From CAYUCJ01 sp049282265 (GTDB lineage Bacteria > Desulfobacterota > DSM-4660 > Desulfatiglandales > Desulfatiglandaceae), in the NCBI GenBank assembly GCA_049282265.1, contig JBAPTR010000122.1, positions 1-64,000 of the forward strand: a stretch of DNA of 64,000 nt. Reading direction: 5' to 3'. Of this stretch, positions 43,528-52,750 are shown one piece after another. A model generated the notes under the pieces. That model had not been told where the DNA came from. It was given only the letters and a program-made list of their open reading frames with translations, and made no database searches. Each line of letters starts with the position of its first letter. The stretch's first letter is position 1. Made by a program: the position numbers and the translations under genes.

Positions 43528-44538
43528 CTAACGCCATCTCCTGACCTGTTTCAGAAAACGGCTTTCCATGTCAGCCGTCCCATTCTCTGCCCCGGGAATT
43601 TCATCCAGAGGTATTTCCGCCCTGGCAGCCCCTGAATGCCCCCCTGCTGATCCTCCCCACACCCCAAAAAGCCGCTGGGCGATTTTTCCTGCGTTTCCCC
43701 TGAAACCGGCGTTTCTCAAAATCACCACAAGCTTGCCCTCATAGATCCCCGACACAATACTCCAGGATGTCTCAGCCAGCTTCATAAAAAAATCCGCGAT
43801 GAGCACGAGAATATCCGGATTGCCCACCTCGCCCACATAAATGCAGGCTTTGTCACCGATAAATGTGACGTTTTCAATGGCACTCCTGAAAAATTCCAGT
43901 GCCTGGCGGGTGATTTCGGAAGACTCGATTTTTTTAATGATATTCAGATTTGTGAAACGGTAAAGATACCTGAAGGCGTCGATATCATTCGCGAGGGATT
44001 TCCTCGCGAAGTTGGCCGTATCCGTCTTTATCCCGTAAAAAAGGGCCGTAGCGAGTTTCGGCGAAGGTTTGATACCGGCGGCCTTGAGATATTCAGTCAT
44101 CATGGTTGCACTGGCGCCGTATTCTTCCTTGATGTCGACGAAGGCGGCCCTGGAAGTAGGGTCGATAGGGTGATGATCAATGATGATATCAAAAGACAAA
44201 CCCGAAAAAGCCTCATGGTGGCTTGGCTGGGAATCTATGACAGCCAACCTGTCGAACGCCTTGGGGCGGAGCCGTGAGGCAGGTTTTTGATCTATTCTGA
44301 GGAGATTAATCATAGCAAGATTGTCGGCACGCTGGATGGTATTGATATGAAAAATTTCAGCTCGCTGAACCTTTCTCCAGAAAAAGCGCTTCAGGGCCAT
44401 GGCACTGGACATGGCATCCGGATCCGCCTCGATGAGTATGGCCAGGCTGTCTTCCGGGTGTACCAACTCACTGAGTTTCTTGCATTTATCCGTTGCTGAG
44501 ACAGACTTGGCAAAGGGGTGGTCCATGATCTCGCTCAT
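43528..44538 (-). CDS. DHH-family phosphoesterase (NrnA/Orn-like)
   Basis: A 336-aa DHH/DHHA1 protein; family members degrade nano-RNA, pAp or cyclic dinucleotide products. Seen are motif III IIIDHHP (about 121) and the C-terminal DHHA1 GGSAGGHSGAAR. The first motif, normally HxxPDGDAxGS, is here EADPDAMSSA: the His is replaced and one Asp is missing, so the metal site differs from NrnA. It could be a divergent or non-hydrolytic member. The stop-start overlap with thiE is four bases. Confidence 0.82.
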   Translation of the reverse strand: MSEIMDHPFAKSVSATDKCKKLSELVHPEDSLAILIEADPDAMSSAMALKRFFWRKVQRAEIFHINTIQRADNLAMINLLRIDQKPASRLRPKAFDRLAVIDSQPSHHEAFSGLSFDIIIDHHPIDPTSRAAFVDIKEEYGASATMMTEYLKAAGIKPSPKLATALFYGIKTDTANFARKSLANDIDAFRYLYRFTNLNIIKKIESSEITRQALEFFRSAIENVTFIGDKACIYVGEVGNPDILVLIADFFMKLAETSWSIVSGIYEGKLVVILRNAGFRGNAGKIAQRLFGVWGGSAGGHSGAARAEIPLDEIPGAENGTADMESRFLKQVRRWR

Positions 44539-45158
44539 CTAAGCTTGCTCCTTAAGAAACGGCATTTTTCTGCGATATCGGCGGCCAAAAGGATATCGGA
44601 AATCACGGCCGCCCTGTGACAACCCACCTCGCTTAACTGATGAATATTGGTGTGGTCAATGCCCCCTATGGCCAAATACGGTATGGGGCAGATTCCTTTC
44701 ACCTGCGATAGGAGGGAGAGTCCAACCAGCGGTTCCGTATCCGGCTTTGTGGAGGTGTCGAAGACAGGACCGAAACCCAGATAATCGGCACCCGAGGCAA
44801 CCGCATTTTTCACCTGTTTGAGATTGTGTGTGGATATGCCTATGATCTTGTTTTGCATCATCGGACGGGCATAGGCAATGGGAATGTCATCCTGTCCCAG
44901 GTGAACGCCGTCTGCATCCAGAATCAAGGCCAGATCCACATCGTCATTCACGATGAACAAGATGCCTTTTTCCCTGGTTACCGCACGCAATCTGAACCCT
45001 AGCTCAAGTTTTTCCCTCTTGCTCGCGTCCTTTTCGCGGAGTTGGATAACATCCACTCCTCCCCGGATTTGAGCCTCCACAAGTTCGACAGGATCTCTTC
45101 CCCTTAGAAACGGCCCCGGCGAAAAACCGCAGAGCCTCAAGGCTTTCATGGATTTCAT
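44535..45158 (-). CDS. thiE: Thiamine-phosphate synthase
   Basis: Joins HMP-PP and thiazole phosphate. A 207-aa TIM barrel with VIQLREKDASKRE, LFIVNDDVDLAL, GVHLGQDDIP, ISTHNLKQ and YLGFGPVFDTSTKPD, plus the phosphate loop AIGGID. Full length. It is coupled to the DHH gene by overlap, not to other thiamine genes; no TPP riboswitch consensus was found in 45159-45237. Family A copy A4 lies 80 bp upstream. Confidence 0.93.
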   Translation of the reverse strand: MKSMKALRLCGFSPGPFLRGRDPVELVEAQIRGGVDVIQLREKDASKREKLELGFRLRAVTREKGILFIVNDDVDLALILDADGVHLGQDDIPIAYARPMMQNKIIGISTHNLKQVKNAVASGADYLGFGPVFDTSTKPDTEPLVGLSLLSQVKGICPIPYLAIGGIDHTNIHQLSEVGCHRAAVISDILLAADIAEKCRFLRSKLR

Positions 45159-45237
45159 AACACGTTGTCTCCGGGAACGATTTCATCCGGCATCGTGCCG
45201 CCATCACAGTTTTGTCGGGAGGATCGACCCTCTTATT

Positions 45238-45395
45238 TGATGGAACCGTAAAAAGTCCGTCCCTGGACTTTTTACTGAAGAAAACCGAAAAGTGTGATTT
45301 TCGGTTTCCTTACAAATCAAAGGGTTGCGCTGCACCCCATTGATTTGCGTGCCCGTCCATGGGCACGATGATGACTTCCAACGAAGTCATCATAT
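45238..45395 (+). repeat. Family A five-hairpin intergenic repeat, complete copy A4
   Basis: Nearly identical in plan to A2, exactly the same spacing: H1 45248-45275, H2 45281-45308 (one change), H3 45314-45346, H4 45348-45367 and H5 45368-45393 with a perfect 11-bp stem ATGATGACTTC / GAAGTCATCAT. Compared with A5 (GATGACTTT / AAAGTCATC) the H5 stem shows a C-G to T-A paired change. A trace of H5 recurs at 45498-45516. The rest of the gap to 45540 shows a small hairpin CTGAGC / GCTCAG (45479-45498). Confidence 0.9.
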
Positions 45396-45540
45396 TTTGA
45401 TTGAACAACCGCAGCAAATTTACAGCGTAGCCGACGTAACATTATAGAATCCGCCTTAAAAGTTCAATGACAAATAGCTGAGCCTTGGCAGCTCAGTAGT
45501 TGATGACTTAGCAAAAAGTCGCCGCGGATACTCGTGGTTT

Positions 45541-46329
45541 CTACCAGGGCCATACCTTCGCAAGGTAGGCAATAGTGGGCCGCACGTCTTCCTCCCTGTG
45601 TGGCTCCAATGTCACAACGGGTGATCCTTTCAATATTTTTACCAGCAAAGAAAAAACCCGGCCAAAATCAATACTGCCTCTCCCCAGGCACAGATGATCA
45701 TCTTTTTGCCCGAGATTATCGTGCAGATGGAGTTGCCCAATGTATGGACCGAGGCAATGAATCCAACTTTCAACAGGGGCCGCACTGAAGGCCGAACAAT
45801 GTCCCACGTCCAGGCAAAAACCCACCTTTTTCCGGTCCAATTTATCAAACAGTGGATTCAGGTCTTCCGGGTACTCTTCAAAGACATTTTCCAGCATCAA
45901 CATGCTCCCTTCATCATCCAGGCGGGATGCAAGCCACGACCACATCTTCAGGCTGTTCTCGTACCACGCCTCTCCGAGAAAACCATAGCGTCTCGCCTCG
46001 AATCCCGCGTGGCACACAACGGTCTTTGGCCTGAAAAGGGGTACGAGTTCCGCGAGCTGTTCGTATCGCCGTCGGGTCAGCTTCCATACATCCGGATCAG
46101 GAGAACCTGAAGAAAGGTCCATGAACGGCGCATGAAGGGTTACGACCAGTCCCCGTTCCCGGAGTTTTTCCGCAACGCTCCTGAAATCGTTTTGGGTGAA
46201 GTTTTCCAAGGCCGTTGCATCCAGGCCGATTTCAGGATTCAGCCCTTCTTCAACGATCTGTAGGAGATAGGTATCCCACAGCATGGTAAAAGGGATGTTG
46301 ACCTGAACCTTTTTCTTGAATTCATTCAT
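45541..46329 (-). CDS. Xylose isomerase-like TIM-barrel sugar phosphate isomerase/endonuclease IV superfamily protein
   Basis: A 262-aa TIM barrel from ATG 46329, with AAGGG ten bases upstream. Visible elements of the AP2Ec superfamily: LVVTLHAPFMDLS, KTVVCHAGF, LMLENVFEEYPEDL, VGFCLDVGHCSAFSAAP and LHLHDNLGQKDDHLCLGRGSID, giving the His/Glu/Asp metal ligands. Members include sugar epimerases and myo-inosose dehydratases; the substrate is unknown. Divergent from the small membrane-protein gene. Confidence 0.8.
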   Translation of the reverse strand: MNEFKKKVQVNIPFTMLWDTYLLQIVEEGLNPEIGLDATALENFTQNDFRSVAEKLRERGLVVTLHAPFMDLSSGSPDPDVWKLTRRRYEQLAELVPLFRPKTVVCHAGFEARRYGFLGEAWYENSLKMWSWLASRLDDEGSMLMLENVFEEYPEDLNPLFDKLDRKKVGFCLDVGHCSAFSAAPVESWIHCLGPYIGQLHLHDNLGQKDDHLCLGRGSIDFGRVFSLLVKILKGSPVVTLEPHREEDVRPTIAYLAKVWPW

Positions 46330-46439
46330 TATCAATGACCCTTGAAATGAGGTGGTGGATTTGGAATCTCCGGAGCGGATTGACAATTTCCGCAGGCCAA
46401 ATTAAGATGCCTTAAAAAAAGTCATCAAGGATAGCGACC

Positions 46440-46784
46440 ATGAAAAAAGCCTTTATGTCTCCCCTGTGCTCTGGGCTGGTTATTCCGGGCCTTGGCCAGA
46501 TTCTGAATCAGCAGTTGAAGAAGGGCTCCTGTATCCTTTTGCTCATCCTCATCCTGTTTGTCTGGGGCACCATCGCACTCTTTAATCTCTTCAAGTCCGT
46601 GTTTTCAATCGCACAGATAACGGGCAATGGAGGCGAATCTATTATCGACAGACTCAGGCAACAGGATCTGTCAACCCTTTTGATTATTCTCGGGACCTTT
46701 GTCGCTGTGTGGCTTTATTCCGTACTGGATGCCTTTTTTACAGGAAGGAAAATAGATCGCGATTCAGATCTGGAGAGGCCATGA
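46440..46784 (+). CDS. Small membrane protein with two transmembrane helices
   Basis: A 114-aa protein: PLCSGLVIPGLGQILNQQLKKG, then a hydrophobic helix (about 31-53), a polar loop with GESIIDRLRQQDLS and a second helix (about 80-100) followed by a basic GRKIDR tail. The GLGQ-L-N-x-x-x-K-G segment recalls TM2-like or DUF5683-like small proteins. Its stop overlaps the next start by four bases (ATGA), so the two are a unit. Function unknown. Confidence 0.65.
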   Translation: MKKAFMSPLCSGLVIPGLGQILNQQLKKGSCILLLILILFVWGTIALFNLFKSVFSIAQITGNGGESIIDRLRQQDLSTLLIILGTFVAVWLYSVLDAFFTGRKIDRDSDLERP

Positions 46785-47113
46785 GGGCGTATCTGATAAA
46801 TGAAATAGACACCTCCGGAATGGAAAAAATCCATGCCTATTTGAAGAGCGCCGCGATTTCCTCCAGTCTTGAAAAGATCTACTGGTTGCCAATACCGGAG
46901 AATCTGCTTGATGAAACGCAGGTGGAACACCGGGATTGCAGGCCCCATGTCTTTGCTGTCGAATTGGGTCAAGACTGGGTGAAGTTCGAATGCTTCTTGC
47001 GCACACTGAACGGGATGCAGTGTACCTGCCAAGGTTACTGCTCTGAACCCCAGACCCATTACATCATCAGGTTTGCCCAGGAGATGACGGATCGTCTGGG
47101 AATTAAAACCTGA
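46781..47113 (+). CDS. Uncharacterised 110-aa protein
   Basis: Not recognised. ATG 46781 follows GGAGAGG directly and overlaps the upstream stop. The protein has RAYLINEIDTSGMEKIHAYL, a proline-rich PIPENLLDETQVEH and a late Cys pair CTCQGYCSE. The overlap suggests function with the membrane protein. The last Cys cluster (CTCQGYC) could bind a metal; this is only a guess. Confidence 0.6.
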   Translation: MRAYLINEIDTSGMEKIHAYLKSAAISSSLEKIYWLPIPENLLDETQVEHRDCRPHVFAVELGQDWVKFECFLRTLNGMQCTCQGYCSEPQTHYIIRFAQEMTDRLGIKT

Positions 47114-47123
47114 ATGCGACCTT

Positions 47124-47525
47124 CTACTTTCCCCGGAGGTTTCTTCGAATCTGTTCCGCGATGGGCCCCGAAGCCTTTTTGTCTCCCAAGGTACCCACCC
47201 GGATCTTGGCCTCGGTCTTATCGCCTGAAATATATTTGAGAGCTACGGCGACCCGTTCACCGTCGGCTTTTTTGCCCGCCACCTCACCTTCGGTAAGGTC
47301 ATGTTTGGCGCTCTCCACCGTCAGCCCCAGGTCCCTGAAGGCCTTGTTTGTCGCATCCCATGTGTCAATGTAGGGTGCTTTGTATGTGACTATCAGGGCA
47401 CCATCGTAGTATTTGAATCCTGCAACGCCTGCAGCCGTCCCCGCGCCGAAAAAAACCAGCGGGGCTGCACAACCGGTCACCAAAACGCAACACGTCAGAA
47501 AGGCAAGAAACCTACATTTTTTCAT
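47124..47525 (-). CDS. DUF3568 family lipoprotein
   Basis: A 133-aa lipoprotein with signal and lipobox LVTGC near residue 19, then AAPLVFFGAGTAAGVAGFKYYDGAL, the DUF3568 hallmark, and the second beta part VAVALKYISGDKTEAKIRVGTLGD. DUF3568 proteins are small lipoproteins common in deltaproteobacteria; function unknown. Convergent with the preceding gene; the 47526-47780 gap carries the ileS leader and no other feature. Confidence 0.85.
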   Translation of the reverse strand: MKKCRFLAFLTCCVLVTGCAAPLVFFGAGTAAGVAGFKYYDGALIVTYKAPYIDTWDATNKAFRDLGLTVESAKHDLTEGEVAGKKADGERVAVALKYISGDKTEAKIRVGTLGDKKASGPIAEQIRRNLRGK

Positions 47526-47780
47526 TTCAACTCTCCCCCGCTTCTATTAGTTACTCCTAACGATCTCCCGGGCGTCTTCGTCAGGGCCCAGGGTGCACGC
47601 ACATGAACAGCACGTAAGGTACTTAAATAATGTCTCGGGGGCCTTGTGTCAACAGAATATTCCCGAACCGCACTGTTCAATGGGAAGCATGGTTCTTCGG
47701 GACGCGATTATGAATTTGACTTCACGAGACCTGTTTGGTAACGTCAGCGCTTATAATTTTGCCGGTAGGAGGCACCTTTC

Positions 47781-50588
47781 ATGGATTACAAGCAAACGCT
47801 CAATCTGCCCAAGACAGCCTTCCCCATGAAGGCCAATCTGATAAAAAAAGAGCCGGAAATACTCGAAAAATGGGAAAATGAGCGCATTTACCAACGCATT
47901 CGACAATCGTCCCGTGGTAGAAAGCGCTATATGTTGCACGACGGCCCGCCTTACGCCAACGGCCATATCCACATGGGAACGGCCTTCAACAAGATCCTCA
48001 AAGATATCATTATCAAATCCAAGCAGATGGCCGGCTTCGACGCACCATACGTTCCCGGATGGGATTGTCACGGGCTCCCCATCGAACACCAGGTAGACAA
48101 GGAACTGGGGCCCAGGAAGGCCGACATGTCCCAGGCCGAGATCAGGGGCTATTGCCGTGAATACGCGGAAAAGTACCTGGACATTCAACGGAGTGAGTTC
48201 AAGCGCCTCGGGGTGCTGGGGGAGTGGGGAAGGCCTTACCTCACCATGAATTACCCTTACGAGGCAACCATTGTCAGGGAATTCGGTAAATTTGCCCTAA
48301 ACGGGAGTCTTGTGAGGAGCAAAAAGCCGATCTACTGGTGCATCTCCTGTCAGACCGCCCTTGCCGAAGCGGAAGTCGAGTACGATGACCACACCTCGCC
48401 TTCCATTTTCGTCAAGTTTCCCCTGATCTCAGACCCTGCAGTGATTTCAGACAAGCTGAAAGGCAAGGACGTCTCCGTGGCCATATGGACGACCACCCCA
48501 TGGACCCTGCCGGCCAATCTGGCCATAGCGCTTCATCCGGATTTCGAATACGTCGCCGTGGAAACGGGCAACAATGGAATCCTTATCCTGGCAGAAGAAC
48601 TGCTGGAAATCTGCATGAACAACTTCTCCATTTCATCCTGCGATGTGATAGCAAGATTCAAGGGGACACAACTGGAGAATCTCGAAGCACGCCATCCCAT
48701 CTACAACAGGACCTCTGTGATCGTTCTTGCCGACTACGTCACTCTAGACGCCGGGACGGGGTGCGTACACACGGCACCCGGACACGGTCGTGAGGACTAC
48801 GAAACCGGGCTCAAATATGGCCTGGAGGTCTATTCTCCCGTGGACGATCAGGGCTGTTTTATACCCGAAGTCGAATATTTTTCAGGCCTCAATGTCTTTG
48901 AGGCCAACCAGGCCGTCATCGAAAAACTCCGCGAAACCGGCGCACTTCTCAAGAGACAGGATATCTCACATGAATATCCCCATTGCTGGCGCTGCAAAAA
49001 GCCCGTCATCTTCCGATCCACAGAACAGTGGTTCATTTCCATGGAAAAAAATGATCTGCGAAAAAATGCCCTGGATGCCATCCAAAAGGTTTCCTGGATC
49101 CCCTCGTGGGGGCAGGAACGCATCTTCCAGATGATCGCAAACCGCCCCGACTGGTGCATCTCGCGACAAAGATCATGGGGTGTGCCCATTACGGTCTTCT
49201 TCTGCAGGCAATGCGGTGAGGTGGTCGTCTCCAAGGAAATCATTGATCACGTGAGCCACCTGGTCGAGGAATCCGGCGCTGACATCTGGTTCACCGAACC
49301 GGAGGAAAAGCTGCTGCCACCGGGCACGACGTGTCCCGCATGCGGGTCCAACGCATTTCAAAAGGAAACCGATATCCTGGACGTGTGGTTCGATTCAGGT
49401 GTGAGTTACGCAGCCGTCATGGAAAAACGCGACTACCTGGACAGTCCCTCGGACCTCTATCTGGAAGGCAGCGATCAACACCGTGGGTGGTTTCACAGCT
49501 CGCTGCTGTGTTCAGTGGGGACAAGAAATGAGGCACCCTATCGCAATGTTCTCACCCATGGTTTTGTCGTGGACGGTTCCGGCAAGGCCATGCACAAATC
49601 CGCCGGCAATGTTATAGCACCAGGGGATCTCATCAAGAATTACGGGGCCGAAATCCTTCGACTGTGGGTGGCAGGCGAGGATTACAGGGACAATATCAGG
49701 CTTTCCAAAGAGATTCTTCAGCGATTGACGGAAGCCTACCGGCGCATACGAAACACATGCAGATACCTCCTTGGGAACCTCAATGAATTCGACCCGGCAG
49801 CGGAAGCCGTGCCCTACTCGGATCTCCACGAACTGGACCGCTGGGCTTTGAATCGACTCCAGGAGCTGACGGAAAGGATCCAGAAGGCCTACGAGCAGTT
49901 TGAATTCCATCTGGTTTATCACAATCTGCATAATTTCTGTGTTCTCGATCTTTCGTCCTTTTATCTGGATATCATCAAGGACCGTCTTTACACATCCCCG
50001 CCGCGATCATTGGCAAGACGTTCCGCCCAGACAGCCATGCATGAAATCCTTGAGGTCCTGGTAAGGCTGATGGCCCCTGTTCTTTCCTTTACCGCTGAAG
50101 AAATCTGGCAGTATATGGGTGGAGACGACCGCTCCCCCAGTGTTCACACCGAATGTTTTTTCACGCCAAGAAATGAATTCAGAGACCCTGAGCTTTCGAG
50201 GCGATGGGAGGACATAATCGGTGTGAGAAAAGAGACCTCCCGTGCACTGGAACTGGCGAGGAAGGAAAAAAAGATCGGCCATTCACTGGATGCAGCCGTC
50301 ACACTTGCCCTTCCACCGGAAATATTTGACAAATTGTCCCCCTATAAGGACCAGTTCAGATCCATATTTATCGTTTCATCTGTGGAACTGTTGAAAGGCG
50401 GAGAATTGGAAGGGGGGATTGATAGCGAAATGATCCCGGGCCTGAAAATCAAGGTGACTGCCTCCGATGCCCCCAAATGTGAACGCTGCTGGATCCATGA
50501 TCCCACCGTCGGGGATGATATCGGACATATGACCCTCTGCAAACGGTGCCTCAGCACCCTGGAGGAAATGGAGCAAGTGGGCCATTGA
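47781..50588 (+). CDS. ileS: Isoleucyl-tRNA synthetase
   Basis: Class I synthetase of 935 aa. DGPPYANGHIHMGTAFNKIL (HIGH motif as HMGT), KAMHKSAGNVI in place of KMSKS, the CP1 editing domain with TTTPWTLPANLAIALHP, and a C-terminal zinc finger CERCWIHDP...CKRC, all as in bacterial IleS. RBS AGGAGG lies 9 bases before ATG. A TATAAT at 47752-47757 could be a -10 box with a short leader, but no -35 at proper distance was found. Followed directly by lspA. Confidence 0.97.
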   Translation: MDYKQTLNLPKTAFPMKANLIKKEPEILEKWENERIYQRIRQSSRGRKRYMLHDGPPYANGHIHMGTAFNKILKDIIIKSKQMAGFDAPYVPGWDCHGLPIEHQVDKELGPRKADMSQAEIRGYCREYAEKYLDIQRSEFKRLGVLGEWGRPYLTMNYPYEATIVREFGKFALNGSLVRSKKPIYWCISCQTALAEAEVEYDDHTSPSIFVKFPLISDPAVISDKLKGKDVSVAIWTTTPWTLPANLAIALHPDFEYVAVETGNNGILILAEELLEICMNNFSISSCDVIARFKGTQLENLEARHPIYNRTSVIVLADYVTLDAGTGCVHTAPGHGREDYETGLKYGLEVYSPVDDQGCFIPEVEYFSGLNVFEANQAVIEKLRETGALLKRQDISHEYPHCWRCKKPVIFRSTEQWFISMEKNDLRKNALDAIQKVSWIPSWGQERIFQMIANRPDWCISRQRSWGVPITVFFCRQCGEVVVSKEIIDHVSHLVEESGADIWFTEPEEKLLPPGTTCPACGSNAFQKETDILDVWFDSGVSYAAVMEKRDYLDSPSDLYLEGSDQHRGWFHSSLLCSVGTRNEAPYRNVLTHGFVVDGSGKAMHKSAGNVIAPGDLIKNYGAEILRLWVAGEDYRDNIRLSKEILQRLTEAYRRIRNTCRYLLGNLNEFDPAAEAVPYSDLHELDRWALNRLQELTERIQKAYEQFEFHLVYHNLHNFCVLDLSSFYLDIIKDRLYTSPPRSLARRSAQTAMHEILEVLVRLMAPVLSFTAEEIWQYMGGDDRSPSVHTECFFTPRNEFRDPELSRRWEDIIGVRKETSRALELARKEKKIGHSLDAAVTLALPPEIFDKLSPYKDQFRSIFIVSSVELLKGGELEGGIDSEMIPGLKIKVTASDAPKCERCWIHDPTVGDDIGHMTLCKRCLSTLEEMEQVGH

Positions 50589-51070
50589 GAAAAAAATACC
50601 ATCTTCTGATATGGCCCGCCCTGGCCGTTCTCGTCATGGATCAGATTTCAAAATGGGCCGTCCTGAACGGGTTTCAACCCTACGAATCCATCCCAGTTAT
50701 TAAGGGGCTGTTCAACCTGATACGCGTTCACAATCGGGGAATGGCATTCGGCATTATGAATCGCAATCAGGGCGCCTTCGGATTCTATTTCCTGATCCTG
50801 GCGACACTTGCGGCCATCGTGCTCCTCCTCTATTGGGTTCGCCATTTGAAGCAAAACGAAGTAGGAATCACCTTTGGACTCGGTTTGATCCTGGGGGGGG
50901 CCATCGGTAATCTTGTGGACAGGGTTCATCTCGGATCCGTTGTCGATTTTTTGGACTTCCATCTGGGATCCCACCACTGGCCTGCGTTCAACCTGGCGGA
51001 CTCGGCCATCACCGTCGGTACGATCTGGGTAGCCTTTTATCTGATTTTCAAGAGCCGACACCGGAGTTGA
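50585..51070 (+). CDS. lspA: Lipoprotein signal peptidase
   Basis: Inner-membrane aspartic protease that cleaves prolipoprotein signal peptides. TTG 50585 overlaps the ileS stop by four bases (TTGA) and gives 161 aa, the usual size, with VLVMDQISKWAVL in helix 1, IRVHNRGMAFGIMN, GGAIGNLVDRV with the first catalytic Asp and AFNLADSAI with the second. Four membrane helices. The longer frame to 50546 is unlikely. The ileS-lspA-lgt order groups lipoprotein maturation. Confidence 0.93.
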   Translation: MRKKYHLLIWPALAVLVMDQISKWAVLNGFQPYESIPVIKGLFNLIRVHNRGMAFGIMNRNQGAFGFYFLILATLAAIVLLLYWVRHLKQNEVGITFGLGLILGGAIGNLVDRVHLGSVVDFLDFHLGSHHWPAFNLADSAITVGTIWVAFYLIFKSRHRS

Positions 51071-51077
51071 CTGCGCC

Positions 51078-51860
51078 ATGCATCCCCAACTCTTCTCAAT
51101 CGGGCCTTTCACATTACAGACCTATGGCCTGTTCGTGGCATTGGGTTTCCTTCTCGGTCTTTTGGTTGCCTTAAAAATCGGGCAACAGCAGGGCATCGTT
51201 CCCCAGCAGGTCCTGGACATGGGATTCATCATTCTGTTCTCTGCCGTCCTGGGTTCAAGACTGCTCTATGTGCTGATGAATTGGTCCTATTATTCTCAGC
51301 GTCCCTGGGGAATACTTGAGATATGGAATGGAGGCCTTGTTTTTTCAGGCGGGGCCGTCTGCGCCATTGCAGCCATTGTCTGGTACGCCAGGCATAAGAA
51401 TTTGGCTCTCCTGAAGCTGGCGGACCTCTGGGCCCCGGCAGCGGCCATAGGGCAGGGTTTCGGAAGAATCGGATGTCTAATGGCCGGATGCTGCTACGGG
51501 AAAGCGACCCGCATACCGTGGGCCGTGACCTTTACTGACCCCGAGGCACTGGCTCCCTTGCACCAGGCCCTACACCCCACCGAAATCTATCATGCGGTCA
51601 GCGGTTTTGCCATCTTTGGGATACTCCTTTTCCTCCACAAGAAAAAATCATACACGGGCCGGGTATTTATATGGTACCTTTTGCTCCACAGTTTCAGTCG
51701 ATTGCTAATCGAACGCTTCAGGGGAGATGACCGAGGTATGCTGTTCCAGACCGGGATGACCGTGACCCAGTTCGTATCTACCCTTATCCTTGCCGGTGCA
51801 TTTATCACGATCATCATATTGAAATCCAGATGGAAAAAAGAAGAGGCCTGCGGAAAGTAG
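51078..51860 (+). CDS. lgt: Phosphatidylglycerol-prolipoprotein diacylglyceryl transferase
   Basis: Transfers diacylglycerol to the lipobox Cys. A 260-aa seven-helix membrane protein with the family's GFGRIGCLMAGCCYGKAT and LHPTEIYHAVSGFA elements and a conserved SRLLIERFRGDDRG C-terminal segment. It starts 8 bp after lspA, forming an operon that performs both lipoprotein-processing steps for proteins such as LptE, RlpA and the DUF3568 lipoprotein here. Confidence 0.95.
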   Translation: MHPQLFSIGPFTLQTYGLFVALGFLLGLLVALKIGQQQGIVPQQVLDMGFIILFSAVLGSRLLYVLMNWSYYSQRPWGILEIWNGGLVFSGGAVCAIAAIVWYARHKNLALLKLADLWAPAAAIGQGFGRIGCLMAGCCYGKATRIPWAVTFTDPEALAPLHQALHPTEIYHAVSGFAIFGILLFLHKKKSYTGRVFIWYLLLHSFSRLLIERFRGDDRGMLFQTGMTVTQFVSTLILAGAFITIIILKSRWKKEEACGK

Positions 51861-51954
51861 CAGCCCCCGTGCATCAAGAGTGCCCGATGGCGGCAATCCG
51901 GGGTTTCAAATAGAATTTTCTCAATCCTGTTGAATTCTCCCGAAAACTCTGCTA

Positions 51955-52740
51955 ATGATGCCTGCAGGGCGTGATGTCCGGGATTTCAATAGAGGCTACA
52001 TGGAACCTGAACCTAAAGCAAAGGGATTTATTCCTAGCAAGACATCCGAGCTCAGGGAGTCCTGCCCGGTAGATGAACCCGGATGTCCCGTGCTTGAAGA
52101 AGTCAATAGACTCCGACAGGAATGCAAACGACTTCAGGAACTTTCCGACCAGGATTCTCTCACCAGCCTCTTCAACTTTCGTTATCTCATGGCCGCTCTC
52201 TCCAGAGAAATGGAGCGTACGAGGCGTTCGGGTCTTCCCACGGGTCTTCTCATATTTGACCTGGACCATTTCAAACAAGTCAATGACACTTTCGGGCATG
52301 AGGCCGGGAACAAGGTCCTCAAACGGGTGAGCAAAGTCACCCTCCTGAATATCCGCCGGATTGATATTCCCTGTAGATTTGGAGGCGAGGAGTTTGTCGT
52401 CATACTTCCGGCGACAAGGCTCACACATGCCGTTCATGCGGCCGAGCGCCTTAGGAAATCACTTGAGGAGAACCCCGTCGGAATGGATGACAAGGTGATC
52501 CCCTTTACGGCCAGCTTCGGGGTCGATGTATACAGCGGACGGAATAGGCTGTCCTCGAATCAGTTTCTCAAGCGAACAGACCATTTTCTCATGGATGCCA
52601 AGAAAAATGGAAGGAACCGCGTCCTCTTTGACTCGGAGAAGGCCCGAGTAATTCCAACAGAAGTCACCGATGAAGAAAGAAGTGCCCTTTACGGGAAAGA
52701 ACCCGGCGATGATAGAACACAGGAGTCCGGAAAACCTTGA
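51955..52740 (+). CDS. GGDEF-domain diguanylate cyclase
   Basis: A 261-aa protein. Residues about 1-60 carry no known sensor. The GGDEF domain (about 65-235) starts DSLTSLFNFRYLMAALSREMERTRR, has the LLIFDLDHFKQVNDTFGHEAGN metal site, the signature FGGEEFVVILP (GGEEF, active form) and RVLFDSEKA at the end. It should make cyclic di-GMP. The RxxD inhibitory site is not evident. Followed by a PilZ gene 10 bp downstream, a synthase-receptor pair. Confidence 0.9.
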   Translation: MMPAGRDVRDFNRGYMEPEPKAKGFIPSKTSELRESCPVDEPGCPVLEEVNRLRQECKRLQELSDQDSLTSLFNFRYLMAALSREMERTRRSGLPTGLLIFDLDHFKQVNDTFGHEAGNKVLKRVSKVTLLNIRRIDIPCRFGGEEFVVILPATRLTHAVHAAERLRKSLEENPVGMDDKVIPFTASFGVDVYSGRNRLSSNQFLKRTDHFLMDAKKNGRNRVLFDSEKARVIPTEVTDEERSALYGKEPGDDRTQESGKP

Positions 52741-52750
52741 GGAAGCAAAC

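Noticed and set aside
47716..47757. TTGACT and TATAAT before ileS
   Set aside because: The spacer is 30 bp, too long for one promoter; only the TATAAT is kept as a weak possibility.
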